Assembly: GCA_017551465.1 (NCBI GenBank) | Contig: JAFZLN010000076.1 | Location: forward strand, 1 to 25,929 | DNA: 25,929 bases | From: Bacilli bacterium | Lineage (GTDB): Bacteria > Bacillota_I > Bacilli_A > RFN20 > CAG-826 | Direction of reading: 5' to 3' | Shown here: positions 13,501-17,874 of the stretch, one piece after another | Layout of the letters: every line of letters starts with the position of its first letter | Position numbering within the stretch: position 1 is the first letter of the stretch | Position numbers and translations under genes: made by a program | The notes under the pieces: generated by a model | Seen by the model: the letters and a program-made list of their open reading frames with translations, nothing else | Told to the model about the DNA's origin: nothing | Databases searched by the model: none

Positions 13501-14276
13501 CCCACTAAAACAGAGGCACCTTGATTATTGCCTATTGGTTGTCCCCAACCAGTTTCGTTTTTAACATAAATATTGCCAGTATCAACATCATAATATGTAT
13601 CACCAACACTACCTTCGTTAGGAGCGGGTTGACCATGTCCTGTCATTAAGGAGGTACCATCTTTACCTGTGGCTTTAAATGAGGTAACCACTCCGTTGAT
13701 GACCCAGTATCCTTCTTCGTTAATGGAAACTGTTGGTGTCACACCATTTTCACCAGGTTGACCTTGGATACCTTGTGGACCTTCAGCACCATTAACCACA
13801 ATAAATGTGGATGTTGTGTTATCAGAATATGTAATTGTATATGTATCTATAAGACCACTTGTGTCTGTTTTTTCAATAGAAAGAATTGATCTAGGATCTT
13901 GTGGATTGATTTGTTCCACTGTTACGCCAGTATCAACACCGTTAACGATGAAATTACCATTATCGCCAACCTTAACATCAGGAATATAGCCATCAGTGCC
14001 TGGGAATGCATTAATACCATAATCCCCATTATTATTGGCAACGATAAATGTTGATGTAGTGCCATCTGTATAAGTAATGGTATATTCATCAATTAAGCCA
14101 TATGAATTAGTCTTTTCAATGCTATCAACTTCTCGTTTTTCTTTTTCTTGCTGTTGAGCATTCATGAAGTCTTTAATTGTGTGGCCTACGACTATGCCAG
14201 TGGCCACAGTCAGCGTCAACGCTGTCGTGGTAATAACTGTTACCAACGTTTTAAATAAAGATGATTTCTTGGCCAT
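1575..14276 (-). CDS. Giant modular surface protein, Gly/Asp-rich modules plus BspA-type LRR_5 repeats
   Basis: A 4233-residue surface protein, probably an adhesin or ligand-binding scaffold. An N-terminal hydrophobic segment (about residues 7-31) after MAKKSSLFK acts as signal peptide or membrane anchor; there is no C-terminal anchor or LPXTG motif. Residues about 50-1180 are short modules: one with GLVDTYTITYSDGTTSTF, one with GDSYIDxxTWxYYVKENGxW, one with GNWWIGxTDTGV, joined by short Gly-X-X stretches. Residues about 1188-1268 are a Listeria-Bacteroides (InlB B) repeat containing GWIFQGWY and VLYAHW. From about 1270 to the end are LRR_5 repeats of the type SIGDNAFKGCSNLTSI, interrupted by irregular units and by more GDxYID modules. 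LRR_5 proteins such as BspA bind host matrix proteins and other surfaces; that this one does so is inference. GGGAG at 14288-14284 with six-base spacing supports the start. A long leader precedes it and the 458-codon membrane protein gene follows. No frameshift is seen over 12.7 kb. Confidence 0.95.
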   Translation of the reverse strand: MAKKSSLFKTLVTVITTTALTLTVATGIVVGHTIKDFMNAQQQEKEKREVDSIEKTNSYGLIDEYTITYTDGTTSTFIVANNNGDYGINAFPGTDGYIPDVKVGDNGNFIVNGVDTGVTVEQINPQDPRSILSIEKTDTSGLIDTYTITYSDNTTSTFIVVNGAEGPQGIQGQPGENGVTPTVSINEEGYWVINGVVTSFKATGKDGTSLMTGHGQPAPNEGSVGDTYYDVDTGNIYVKNETGWGQPIGNNQGASVLVGNGEPSSSDGKVGDSYIDANTGNIYVKGENGWNQPIGNNQGSSFLTGSGAPNENQGKVGDSYLDTTTGLIYTKGENGWGTSIGSMMGPQGPQGQPGTGLLTGAGEPSQTLGNDKDSYIDTNTWNYYVKENGVWVLKGNIAGNNGTNGTTPHIGNNGNWWIGETDTGVAAYGNSGSSVATGHGNPNGDNSDPNNPIAAKEGNVGDTYIDLDTGTVYVKDENGWQADPNGAAGIHGTTPHIGDNGNWWIGDTDTGVSATGPQGQAGQNGASIYTGASAPSQGLGNNNDSYIDTSTWNYYVKENGVWVLKGNIQGGQGQTGDSISVVSCVKTGENGLVDTYTITFSNGDTATFEVVNGAAGTTGAQGAAGQNGTNGADGHTPVITIGANGNWFVDGVDTGTSASGQQGQAGADGNGISSIIITAATATETTYRILFTDGNHFDYTVANGVNGEDGADGTCMRTGESNPSDDLGQNGDSYINTITWDYFVKENDAWVFKGNIKGTAGANGSAGTDGVSVSSVAKTGSNGLVDTYTITYSDGTSSTFEITNGDNGTNGNTILVGIGAPTGATGGVDGDSYIDSSTWNYYLKVSNNWELQGNIKGADGRGIASITKTGPAADGLTYTYTITYTDGSEPYQFTVTNGKNGTAVLTGDTNPTDQGVDGDSYINTTSWDYFVKENGYWVKKGNIKGVSIVSITRTDGDGTPGTVDTYTITYSNGTTSTFTVTNGANGVDGQDGKTLLTGTGAPNSALGSVGDSYIDVASWTLYVKTAEDTWTSKGSFNGADGADGTSVTITDISTSGTGVAGTSDTYTVTFSDGNTLVITVYNGANGADGTNGSSLLTGTVDPTTEGVDGDSYINTTTWEYFIKESGAWISKGIIKGNDGTSVTTGTGAPDNNDGIDGDSYIDLATWTFYVKESGAWVEHGNIHNELDKYAVNFNLSYDSDSDGVDDTYTSIVDVEHGHNINNDKPADPTRDGWIFQGWYTASGTKWDFEKDVITSNIVLYAHWAKFKVENGVLVECTATGDVVIPDFFDGQFITAIGDNVFKDNTAITSVSLPSTVTSIGNSAFEGCTSLTSIIIPSSVETIGDNAFKGCSNLTYVYTGGANRANGGLKTIGESAFEDCSSLKNLVIPSSVTSIGDNAFKGCNALESLALPYIPNDTGSSITATWSTGHGKPDDSYNGSTVYLDEDTYKLWVRTNPSDPWSVVFDMWSPSAIKFGIGDGAPNNGDHTDEDGYINRLNGDIYAWTGSSYALYFNFMTYPAIGVPGIFAALPSTHCSIGALFGVNNDSLPASLKTVVLNGNTAIPENALNGCTHVENIVVSGKPSSIGAGAFQGCSSLRTITLPYVGGASYDLDTSLTYSYGHGEPAADYNASNVYLDLDTTNVWQYLNGAWECKIVWSSITSDTVYVDAGAPTITPSSNNDVYIDYLTGEMYGYNGSSWAVVARINELDQMGLLATPTGVTTTYFGYVFGAPDYNSQVSYVPASLETIILTGGNGANGDEITTGAFGGLASIQTIIIPNKIKRIYKYAFAAVELDSFVVPESVTNIAEDAFDHAIIRNLTIPFVGMGRTQGQQELGAIFGGYQKYIEKITLTGGNGVDGNIITQSAFSNCKALVSITLPDNITRIEREAFNHCEALTSITLPNTINYIGQYVFSYCTSLSYVGLPANLTAIDSFAFDNCSALEYIVLPEGLRTIGWYAFTHSGLKNIVIPSTVTRIGADSFSYCNKLTSVLVLDGADKIVESGAFRSCSNLKYVKFECAISSFGYAGGEWLSSYWNPFFGCNNLEYVDLGRDLLAPSDETDAALTPFYEFKNNASGEITGVFENFKHLKTVILPNTITKISEKTFKGCSSLTAITLPSELTDIDANAFEDCSNLAYVYFNKKLETIGNYAFAHCSNLKAISVPNSVSSIGKGAFEADKAWTHYGNLKHSYSPDATSIVVNTFDNRTTSGNDGDIFVCTDTDHSGYVYVRYGTGNDWKLKDKIHYGFASGTANPTPADAQANSMNLVYINTNTGEMLINCASTLENISLPFIGKDNGNNNNYNYIGYVFGTATYLDNRTYVPYSLKTIIINNANYIVSNAFNKCVSVETIVVNGMASSIGLAAFKECYSLKNISLPTTITAINMSAFSYCSSLVNFVIPSNVKTIGYSSFSNCESLETIYLPEGLTTIGRECFFNDVSLKSIYLPDSVTSVDICAFQECTALTSVRFSNNMDTISQQMFYGCTSLESIVVPSNIQRIDLNAFNGCTSLKYAFFEEGIKVIHEYAFQDCVSLTSITLPNSLTDVGRGVFYGCSSLESISLPWAGASYSWMGDMLADDNIAIGGAPDNSVGNNNDLLVDTTNKKIWRKIDGKWYSQLVFVHDGETEPGDITYGHGAPDSSSGNSFYADLDNFDFYEIDPVTPGVWHKIGNLDILFAKFAYIFVSPSGNSTFSTFNNDTLSNLKTVVITKGSYNQTYDRYFIQEDSFMGCADIEHISLPKDVYTIDDNAFKGCTSLKTVTFENNAILESFGRDSFKGCLSLTSIVIPDGVVYIFDNAFMDCTLLKYVVFQDNSHVETIYKQAFANCTSLESIIIPSSVTELQIGCFQSCSSLKSITVPFVGSNATSNEYAYLGHIFGATSYSGNNTYIPASLKTVEVTGNTDLGEYAFNNCQNIETILISGNPSQIGNRAFANTYALKTIKLPFIGRSADDTGSYGRLQYIFYGNVSSTIETIILMGANGTNRDVIPDYAFSGISGVKNYVLPENITTIGNSAFQSNTSLETFVIPNSVTTLGTYAFNYCSNLTYVKLSENLTTISNYSFRSCYKLNNVTISSNITSIGEYAFDSCNSLTSINFENGLLSIGRYAFYNCSALQAITLPSTLTTVDEYAFYRCSALMYVDLGNCSSLTTLGDYMFWDCSFLSNVKLSYGIKNIGQYAFSNCYALATIDVSSVQTFGRYSFYNCRGLTSLNFNSFTLIDQNAFEGCKSLSYVYFNFGNSTVRSIEQSAFRGCVSLKAIDLGNRSNRLAKLGRYAFDGCTSIESLVLPYLGETVDDNPYYLSELLGNDAANNIRNISLEDVHTVRNGAFNGLKSLETVSVRGNDCTSIGDEAFRSCPKLRSVNLPRCAYYGKYLCSGCVNLTYFYVSHSSSDGWEYVPDYCFYGCVSLTDVYMDHHMKSFGDYAFYGCTSFIEFRIYGDNLESIGDHAFENCINLSSFPFNGSWNKLHHIGEYAFQNTAFTSLTLKANDNLEIGRGAFADCSRLKYVYLQEGIKSIGNYAFANCSIKAIVLPSSAAISESVFYGCNELESVTIPTIGFDLDTNYPNYYFGSLFGSDEPSEEASNPCVPTSLKTVVVTGDGAVGYMAFANCNNIETIRFTGNPVSMASNIFSGCTSLKKVIVPYIGGGTVNGISGGTEELGIIYEWDLTPIANIKTNPSTTVKLGYVNYESYDSTPEYSVGDIYINPYSGEASRCTEVQDYLSEWGCWVYTWEEYTGDTGYVIPHKENGYWYVGTTNTGFAVGSSYNDVQYGNGDPNTYGAYIDSSTWYQTPYVDMDTGDFYGITSHTYGNNGDLYYRTDENILYRKYNDTWHVENAFGNVTTGDVAPDNANGDDGDQYINIATGDFYRKNAGVWELESNLLDQFTRFGYWFSAFTNLVGIPESFETVEIIGNITEIKAGTFANCEYIKEVILPDSVETIGNGAFAGCENLKSINMPTSLNSIGDSAFEECFALKIDLELTGVTIGKWAFYNTGITSLYLLDVNVVEEGAFAYCVKMEEMALIGTTNIGDWAFNECTTLKRVNINANSSINLSIGEHAFQGCYSLDDLFIHLSLITIKSLGAESFAECRSLPYIDLRNLDCDISDKAFRECTSLQYVYMSNSANITSIGEEAFAYCTSLSYAEIGAGVNNIKNEAFSNCVGLKTLNIKSTASITFGEDVFENCHSINKIYYISASANASEWTSKFYDNLQGYDKNYFKGATIVFSDGIAYLQKYDGTLAPQA
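1640..10450 (-). repeat. LRR_5 (BspA-type) repeat array within the giant protein
   Basis: The encoded unit of about 23 residues follows the pattern I-x-x-x-A-F-x-x-C-x-x-L-x-x-I-x-L-P-x-x-L-x-x, as in SIGNSAFEGCTSLTSIIIP. It continues almost without break to near the C terminus, more than one hundred units by eye. About ten irregular longer units recur, with a core such as LPFVG, then YLGHIFGA, then YIPASLKTV. The array ends in a non-repeat tail with YDKNYFKGATIVFSDGIAYL. The repeats are clear in protein but diverged in DNA, including at synonymous positions. Confidence 0.9.
10480..10715 (-). repeat. Listeria-Bacteroides (InlB B-type) repeat domain
   Basis: About 80 residues of the giant protein starting YAVNFNLSYDSD and ending SNIVLYAHWAKF. 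The order beta-strand, PADPTRDGWIFQGWY, KWDFEKDVITSNIVLYAHW is the standard signature of this ubiquitin-like beta-grasp repeat in secreted bacterial proteins. It marks the junction between the Gly/Asp-rich N-terminal modules and the LRR solenoid and may act as a rigid spacer. A degenerate copy occurs in the lipoprotein at 17875-18978. Confidence 0.85.
10730..14135 (-). repeat. Array of Gly/Asp-rich modules with collagen-like linkers
   Basis: Twelve copies of a roughly 50-residue module can be counted, each with TGxGxP, then GDSYIDxxTWxYYVKxxxxW, then GNIxG. Between them are copies of a 30-residue module (SVxKTGxxGLVDTYTITYSD, then STFxVxNG) and of GNWWIGxTDTGV. Short Gly-X-X runs such as GPQGPQGQPG join them. 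GDxYxDxxTGxxYxK modules of this kind are known from phage tail fibres and bacterial collagen-like surface proteins. Collagen-type runs are too short for a long triple helix, so the modules more likely form a beta-rich stalk. Confidence 0.85.
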
Positions 14277-14290
14277 ATTGTTCTCCCTTC

Positions 14291-14394
14291 GGCTAGTAGC
14301 CTAATCGAGACATAGCGGCATTGATGAAAAAATAAAAAGAAATGAAAAAATCATTTGTTGATATGTGCCATCTATCAGCTATGTTGTTGTCTCG
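14291..14394 (-). promoter_or_regulatory. Structured 5' leader element of the giant gene
   Basis: In the minus-strand RNA, CGAGAC at 14394-14389 pairs with GTCTCG at 14311-14306, and GCTAT/ATAGC continues the helix after a six-base bulge (14378-14382 with 14312-14316). Inside, GGCA/TGCC (14366-14369 with 14317-14320) and AAATGA/TCATTT (14340-14345 with 14351-14356) form further stems. A separate hairpin GGCT-ACT-AGCC (14301-14291) ends two bases before AAGGGAG. This stem order is consistent with a cis-acting RNA that controls ribosome access. I do not recognise a known riboswitch class. Confidence 0.4.
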
Positions 14395-14422
14395 CCTTCA
14401 CTATTGCATATATTTCGTTAAA

Positions 14423-14475
14423 AAAAAGACCGATTTTAAGTTATTGCAAACAAACTAAGCTAAATCGATCTTTTT
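14423..14475 (-). terminator. Terminator-like hairpin inside the leader of the giant gene
   Basis: On the minus strand AAAAAGATCGATTT pairs with AAATCGGTCTTTTT through 14 positions including one G-U pair that exists only in the minus-strand RNA, followed by a run of seven T and then AACG. It lies about 150 bases before the giant gene and more than 330 bases after the upstream GH3 gene's own terminator. It is therefore either a second terminator or an attenuator in the leader. Confidence 0.6.
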
Positions 14476-14573
14476 GTTGGGAATTCAAAACGTGAAAAGG
14501 GAAAGAAAAAACGACCACAAAAGAGACAATGTGTAGTGGTTTTGTTAATGTCAAAAATTAGTTTCTCCTTCAT
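14460..14573 (-). CDS. Possible 37-codon leader peptide
   Basis: An ATG at 14573-14571 is preceded by GAGGA with a four-base gap and opens a 37-codon frame ending in TAG at 14460-14462. The product begins MKEKLIFDINKTTTHCLFCG and continues with a phenylalanine-rich stretch, RFFFPFSRFEFP, before TKRSI. Its last codons and stop overlap the 5' arm of the terminator-like hairpin at 14423-14475, the arrangement expected if ribosome position decided whether that hairpin forms. It could also be a chance frame in AT-rich DNA; part of the Phe content follows from a T-rich tract. Confidence 0.3.
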   Translation of the reverse strand: MKEKLIFDINKTTTHCLFCGRFFFPFSRFEFPTKRSI

Positions 14574-14726
14574 ATTGTCCTCATTCCAATACTTAATAGT
14601 TTAGACATAACCTACGCTACACGATAGAATCGTAGACAAAAACAGTTTTCTTACAACGTTGTTACATATGTAAATTTGTGTCTAATTGTCATTTTATTTT
14701 CTTTTAATTATCCTCTCACGCGTGCT

Positions 14727-14732
14727 ATTATA
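14727..14732 (-). promoter_or_regulatory. Candidate -10 box for the giant gene
   Basis: A perfect TATAAT on the minus strand within an AT-rich stretch. The -35 region is poor (TCAATT or AATCAA at 16-18 bases). CACGCGTG, a perfect 8-base palindrome at 14717-14724, lies at the expected start point and could bind a regulator. Confidence 0.35.
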
Positions 14733-14811
14733 AAAGGTTAAAAATCATAATTGATTTTTTTATAGAAATAATCAGTCTTTTTAAAATTTTATTATGGAAT
14801 AATAACAAAAA

Positions 14812-14836
14812 AGCGAACCTCGTAATGAAGTTCGCT
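14812..14836 (-). terminator. Intrinsic terminator after the GH3 gene
   Basis: AGCGAAC (14812-14818) pairs with GTTCGCT (14830-14836). On the minus strand the stem is followed by TTTTTTGTTATT. It begins about 20 bases after the stop codon of the GH3 gene at 14858-17863 and closes the lipoprotein-GH3 operon. Confidence 0.8.
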
Positions 14837-14857
14837 ATTTTTGTTTTAGCTATTTGC

Positions 14858-17800
14858 TTATTCAGCAGCTGCTTCAGCTTCTTCTTTTTTGCGTAATGCA
14901 GTGAAGATAACTAAGAAGCCCCAACCTGCTAAGCAGACAGGAACGACGATTTCCACAACACGGAACATAATCTTCCACCATGCGGTCTTGTAACCGATGA
15001 TGTCGACTTTTAACATCGCGGAGTTAGCTAACGCATAGAGATTGTTATGAGCAGATTTTCTAAGTAAGTTAGCATCCTTAGCGTCGTTCTTCTTGACGTA
15101 TGGAGTATCGTTTTCATTACTTGTCACTAACATTTGTTCAGCGTCAGAGCAGAGGTTTAAGTCACCACCAGCGTAGAGCATTTGTTTACTATCCATATAG
15201 AAGTCTGTATGGAAGTCACAAATAACAGAACCAGTGAAGCCCCATTCTTTCTTGAGGATCTTTGTGACTAAGCGGTAGGAACCACCAGCCCATTCAGTAC
15301 CGATACGGTTGAAGGATGTCATTAAGCCATGAGCTTCGCCATCTTTAACAGCAATTTCGAAAGCCTTTAAGTAAAGTTCACGCATTGCTTGTTCATCTAA
15401 CCATGTGGCAATACCGTTTGTGGATCTGTGTGTTTCTTGGTCGTTAACAGCATAGTGCTTAACGTTAGCGTAAACGCCTTTTTTAGCAACGCCTTTAATC
15501 ACTCTGCCGGCTAAGGTACCATTTAAGAATGGATCTTCTGAATAGTATTCAGTATTACGGCCAGAGAATGGAGAACGGTGTAAGTTGACGCCTGGTGCAT
15601 ACCAACCTGGGTAAGCAATACCGCCACCTTTTTCGTTACCGATTAAGCATTCGTTACCGATAGCTTTAGCTTGTTCATCGGCTAATTCGACGTTGTATGT
15701 TTGTGCTAATAAGCATTCTGATTGATAGTAGCAGCAACCATAAATGGCTTTACTACCTAAGAAGCCAACGATACCTGTAGGACCATCAGCGGAAATTGTA
15801 GCAGGAACTACGACATAGTCTTTGTAGTTCTTTTCAACTTCTTCGCCTGTTTCTTCATCAATTTCAGTAATGGTGACATTCTTCTTGATGGCGGCTGTAG
15901 AATAGCAACCTTCGTTGAATAATTTTAGATAGTCATCAAATGATAATTGATCAAGGAAGTCTTCCCATAATGGGTCATCGTATGTTTTACCAGCTAAATC
16001 TCTGATGTTCACTTTGTAAGGTGCATCCATTGTTGGCATCTTATCGTATGTTTCATCATTTGTGGTTTCTTTGGATTTTAACTTTTGAAGTAATTCATCA
16101 GTGATTTCACGTTCGGCATCAGTGATTGGTTTTGGGAATGTGCCAGCGAAGTTATTTCTGGATAAACTTTCTGCTGGGTTCATATGAGCAGTAAGTTCTG
16201 GGAATAAAGGTTCAACTTTAACACCAGTTACTGGGTCATTTTCAATCTTCACATCTTCCGCTAAAGTCTTTTTGATTTCAGCGAATGAGTGGTGAGCATC
16301 TGTACTAGCATAGAAGGTGTACTCACCTTTTTCTAATTCATAGCCTTTGAAGCCATTGGCGTTCTTATCTTGAGAATCGAAGCTAGCGAAATCGTATGGA
16401 TCGACAGTAATTGAAACTGTTTCTTCTTCGCCTTTCTTTAATTCTTTAGTTTTAGCAAAGCCAACAAGAACTTTGTGGGCTTTTTCAATACCACCAGCGG
16501 TATATGGAGCGGAAGCATAGAGTTGGACAACTTGTTTGCCAGCCACATCACCAGTGTTCTTAACTTTGATTTTGACTGTGAATTCTTTACCGTATTCTAA
16601 GGCTTCACCTTCATTAGTCACTTGTTCAGTGAATGTTGTATAGCTTAAGCCATAACCGAATGGGTAAACAACGTTAGCGTTGTACCAATCTTCACCTTCA
16701 ACTTTGCCACGGGTTTCATAATATCTATAGCCCATGTAGATGTTTTCTTCGTATTCCACTAAGAAGTACTTAGTTGGATTACCACCTTGGAGGTAGGCGT
16801 CAGAACCATCTGGATTTTGGTAGGTTTTGTTACCACCAAAGTTTTGCCATGTTGGATCGTTTTCGTAATGTGTGTAGACAGTATCAACTGTGTGACCGGA
16901 TGGGTTGACATCACCATTAAGGATTCTACCTAAGGCCATGATACCATTAGCACCTGGGCTACCAATGTTAATAACGGCGTCGATATATTTACCGAAATCG
17001 TTATAATCAGTAGGATTTGTTCTTTCTTCTAAGAAGCCTAAATCAATATAGTTAGAGCCATTGAGTAAAATGACGATTTTACCGAATTTCTTAGAAGCAG
17101 CGATTTGTCTTAATAATTCTCTTTCGTTGTTATCTAATTCAAGATAATGACGTGTGTCGCTATCAGCGGCTTTTCTTGGGAGGTCCCAACCTTCACCAGC
17201 GATACGAGAGAAGACAACAAGTGCTGTATCACCATATTGTTCATATGATTTCTTAACGTCATCTGTATATTTGTCATATGCAGTTTCACCAGTTTTCAAA
17301 ACTGGAACTTTTTGTGTGCCGTCAGCGGATTCCATACCTGGGTTACCACTACGTGCTTCTTGTTTTTCATAGAATTTTCTCATTTCAGGGTTCACTGAGA
17401 ATCCTGCATCTTCTAGAGAATCTTCAATGGTTTTTCTCCAACCATAAATTCTGTTGATTTCTGGATCGGTGCTCTTACCTGGAGCAGCAGAACCGGAACC
17501 ACCATAAACTAAATCAACGGAGTTTCTACCAAAGACTGTCACTTTAGCGCCTTTAGCAAGTGGTAAAGCTTGATCTTTGTTTTTGAGAAGAATCATACCT
17601 TCTTCACAGATTTCTTTAACAACGTTATTGGCGTTATCAAAAGCATCTTTCTTAGTGCTGAAATCAGCTTCAAAGGCATTACCTTTTTGGTTTGGATCAG
17701 GGATTGGAGTGTCGCCGCCCATTTGTGTTTGTTCAATCAATGAAACATATTTGTTCATTGCGAAGTAATCAGCAGCAATAAGGACACCGGCGAGAACCAC

Positions 17801-17863
17801 TGTTGTTGCCGCCCAAGCGATAACACGTGGCTTCAATAATTTTTTAATTACTTTTGCAGCCAT
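14858..17863 (-). CDS. Permuted GH3 glycoside hydrolase with membrane segments at both ends
   Basis: Retaining glycoside hydrolase of family 3, probably a beta-glucosidase or related exo-enzyme removing sugars from non-reducing ends; substrate not predictable. Domain order is permuted: alpha/beta sandwich first (about residues 84-400, with EEGMILLKN, GGSGSA and the predicted acid/base region RIAGEGWD, candidate E224), YPFGYGLSYTTF at about 398-409, fibronectin III-like domain (about 415-530, VKNTGDVAGKQVVQLY), then TIM barrel (about 630-900: DGPTG, NLHRSPFSGRNTEYYSEDP, KHYAVNDQE, GSVICDFHTD with candidate nucleophile D883). This order is established for Ruminococcus albus and Butyrivibrio GH3 enzymes. 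A membrane segment near residues 13-31 and another at about 964-992 followed by RKKEEAEAAAE place the enzyme outside the membrane with both ends anchored. It lacks the GCFG signature of the two other GH3 proteins here. It starts 11 bases after the lipoprotein gene, whose TAG stop overlaps its AGGA site, so translation is probably coupled. Confidence 0.95.
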   Translation of the reverse strand: MAAKVIKKLLKPRVIAWAATTVVLAGVLIAADYFAMNKYVSLIEQTQMGGDTPIPDPNQKGNAFEADFSTKKDAFDNANNVVKEICEEGMILLKNKDQALPLAKGAKVTVFGRNSVDLVYGGSGSAAPGKSTDPEINRIYGWRKTIEDSLEDAGFSVNPEMRKFYEKQEARSGNPGMESADGTQKVPVLKTGETAYDKYTDDVKKSYEQYGDTALVVFSRIAGEGWDLPRKAADSDTRHYLELDNNERELLRQIAASKKFGKIVILLNGSNYIDLGFLEERTNPTDYNDFGKYIDAVINIGSPGANGIMALGRILNGDVNPSGHTVDTVYTHYENDPTWQNFGGNKTYQNPDGSDAYLQGGNPTKYFLVEYEENIYMGYRYYETRGKVEGEDWYNANVVYPFGYGLSYTTFTEQVTNEGEALEYGKEFTVKIKVKNTGDVAGKQVVQLYASAPYTAGGIEKAHKVLVGFAKTKELKKGEEETVSITVDPYDFASFDSQDKNANGFKGYELEKGEYTFYASTDAHHSFAEIKKTLAEDVKIENDPVTGVKVEPLFPELTAHMNPAESLSRNNFAGTFPKPITDAEREITDELLQKLKSKETTNDETYDKMPTMDAPYKVNIRDLAGKTYDDPLWEDFLDQLSFDDYLKLFNEGCYSTAAIKKNVTITEIDEETGEEVEKNYKDYVVVPATISADGPTGIVGFLGSKAIYGCCYYQSECLLAQTYNVELADEQAKAIGNECLIGNEKGGGIAYPGWYAPGVNLHRSPFSGRNTEYYSEDPFLNGTLAGRVIKGVAKKGVYANVKHYAVNDQETHRSTNGIATWLDEQAMRELYLKAFEIAVKDGEAHGLMTSFNRIGTEWAGGSYRLVTKILKKEWGFTGSVICDFHTDFYMDSKQMLYAGGDLNLCSDAEQMLVTSNENDTPYVKKNDAKDANLLRKSAHNNLYALANSAMLKVDIIGYKTAWWKIMFRVVEIVVPVCLAGWGFLVIFTALRKKEEAEAAAE

Positions 17864-17874
17864 AGTTTTATTTC

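Larger units (their letters stand above)
14277..14857. other. 581-base intergenic region and probable long leader of the giant gene
   Basis: No full-size gene lies here. From right to left it holds the terminator of the upstream GH3 gene (14812-14836), a perfect minus-strand TATAAT (14732-14727) next to the palindrome CACGCGTG (14717-14724), a cluster of palindromes (14621-14673), a 37-codon ORF with a ribosome binding site (14573-14460), a terminator-like hairpin with a seven-T tail (14423-14475), a nested stem structure (14306-14394) and a small hairpin beside the start-site SD (14291-14301). If the TATAAT is the promoter, the leader is about 440 bases long. Confidence 0.6.

Noticed and set aside
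10730..14135. Phase variation or slippage through identical DNA repeats
   Set aside because: The modules match in protein, but the DNA differs at many synonymous positions. I see no long identical tandem repeat or homopolymer run of the kind that slips.
1575..14276. Mycoplasma-type code with TGA as tryptophan
   Set aside because: The 4233-codon frame and the GH3 genes are open under the standard code, with tryptophans at conserved positions encoded by TGG.
14460..14573. A true phenylalanine operon leader
   Set aside because: The Phe codons lie in a T-rich tract, and the downstream gene is a surface protein with no link to Phe synthesis. Only the general attenuator idea is kept.
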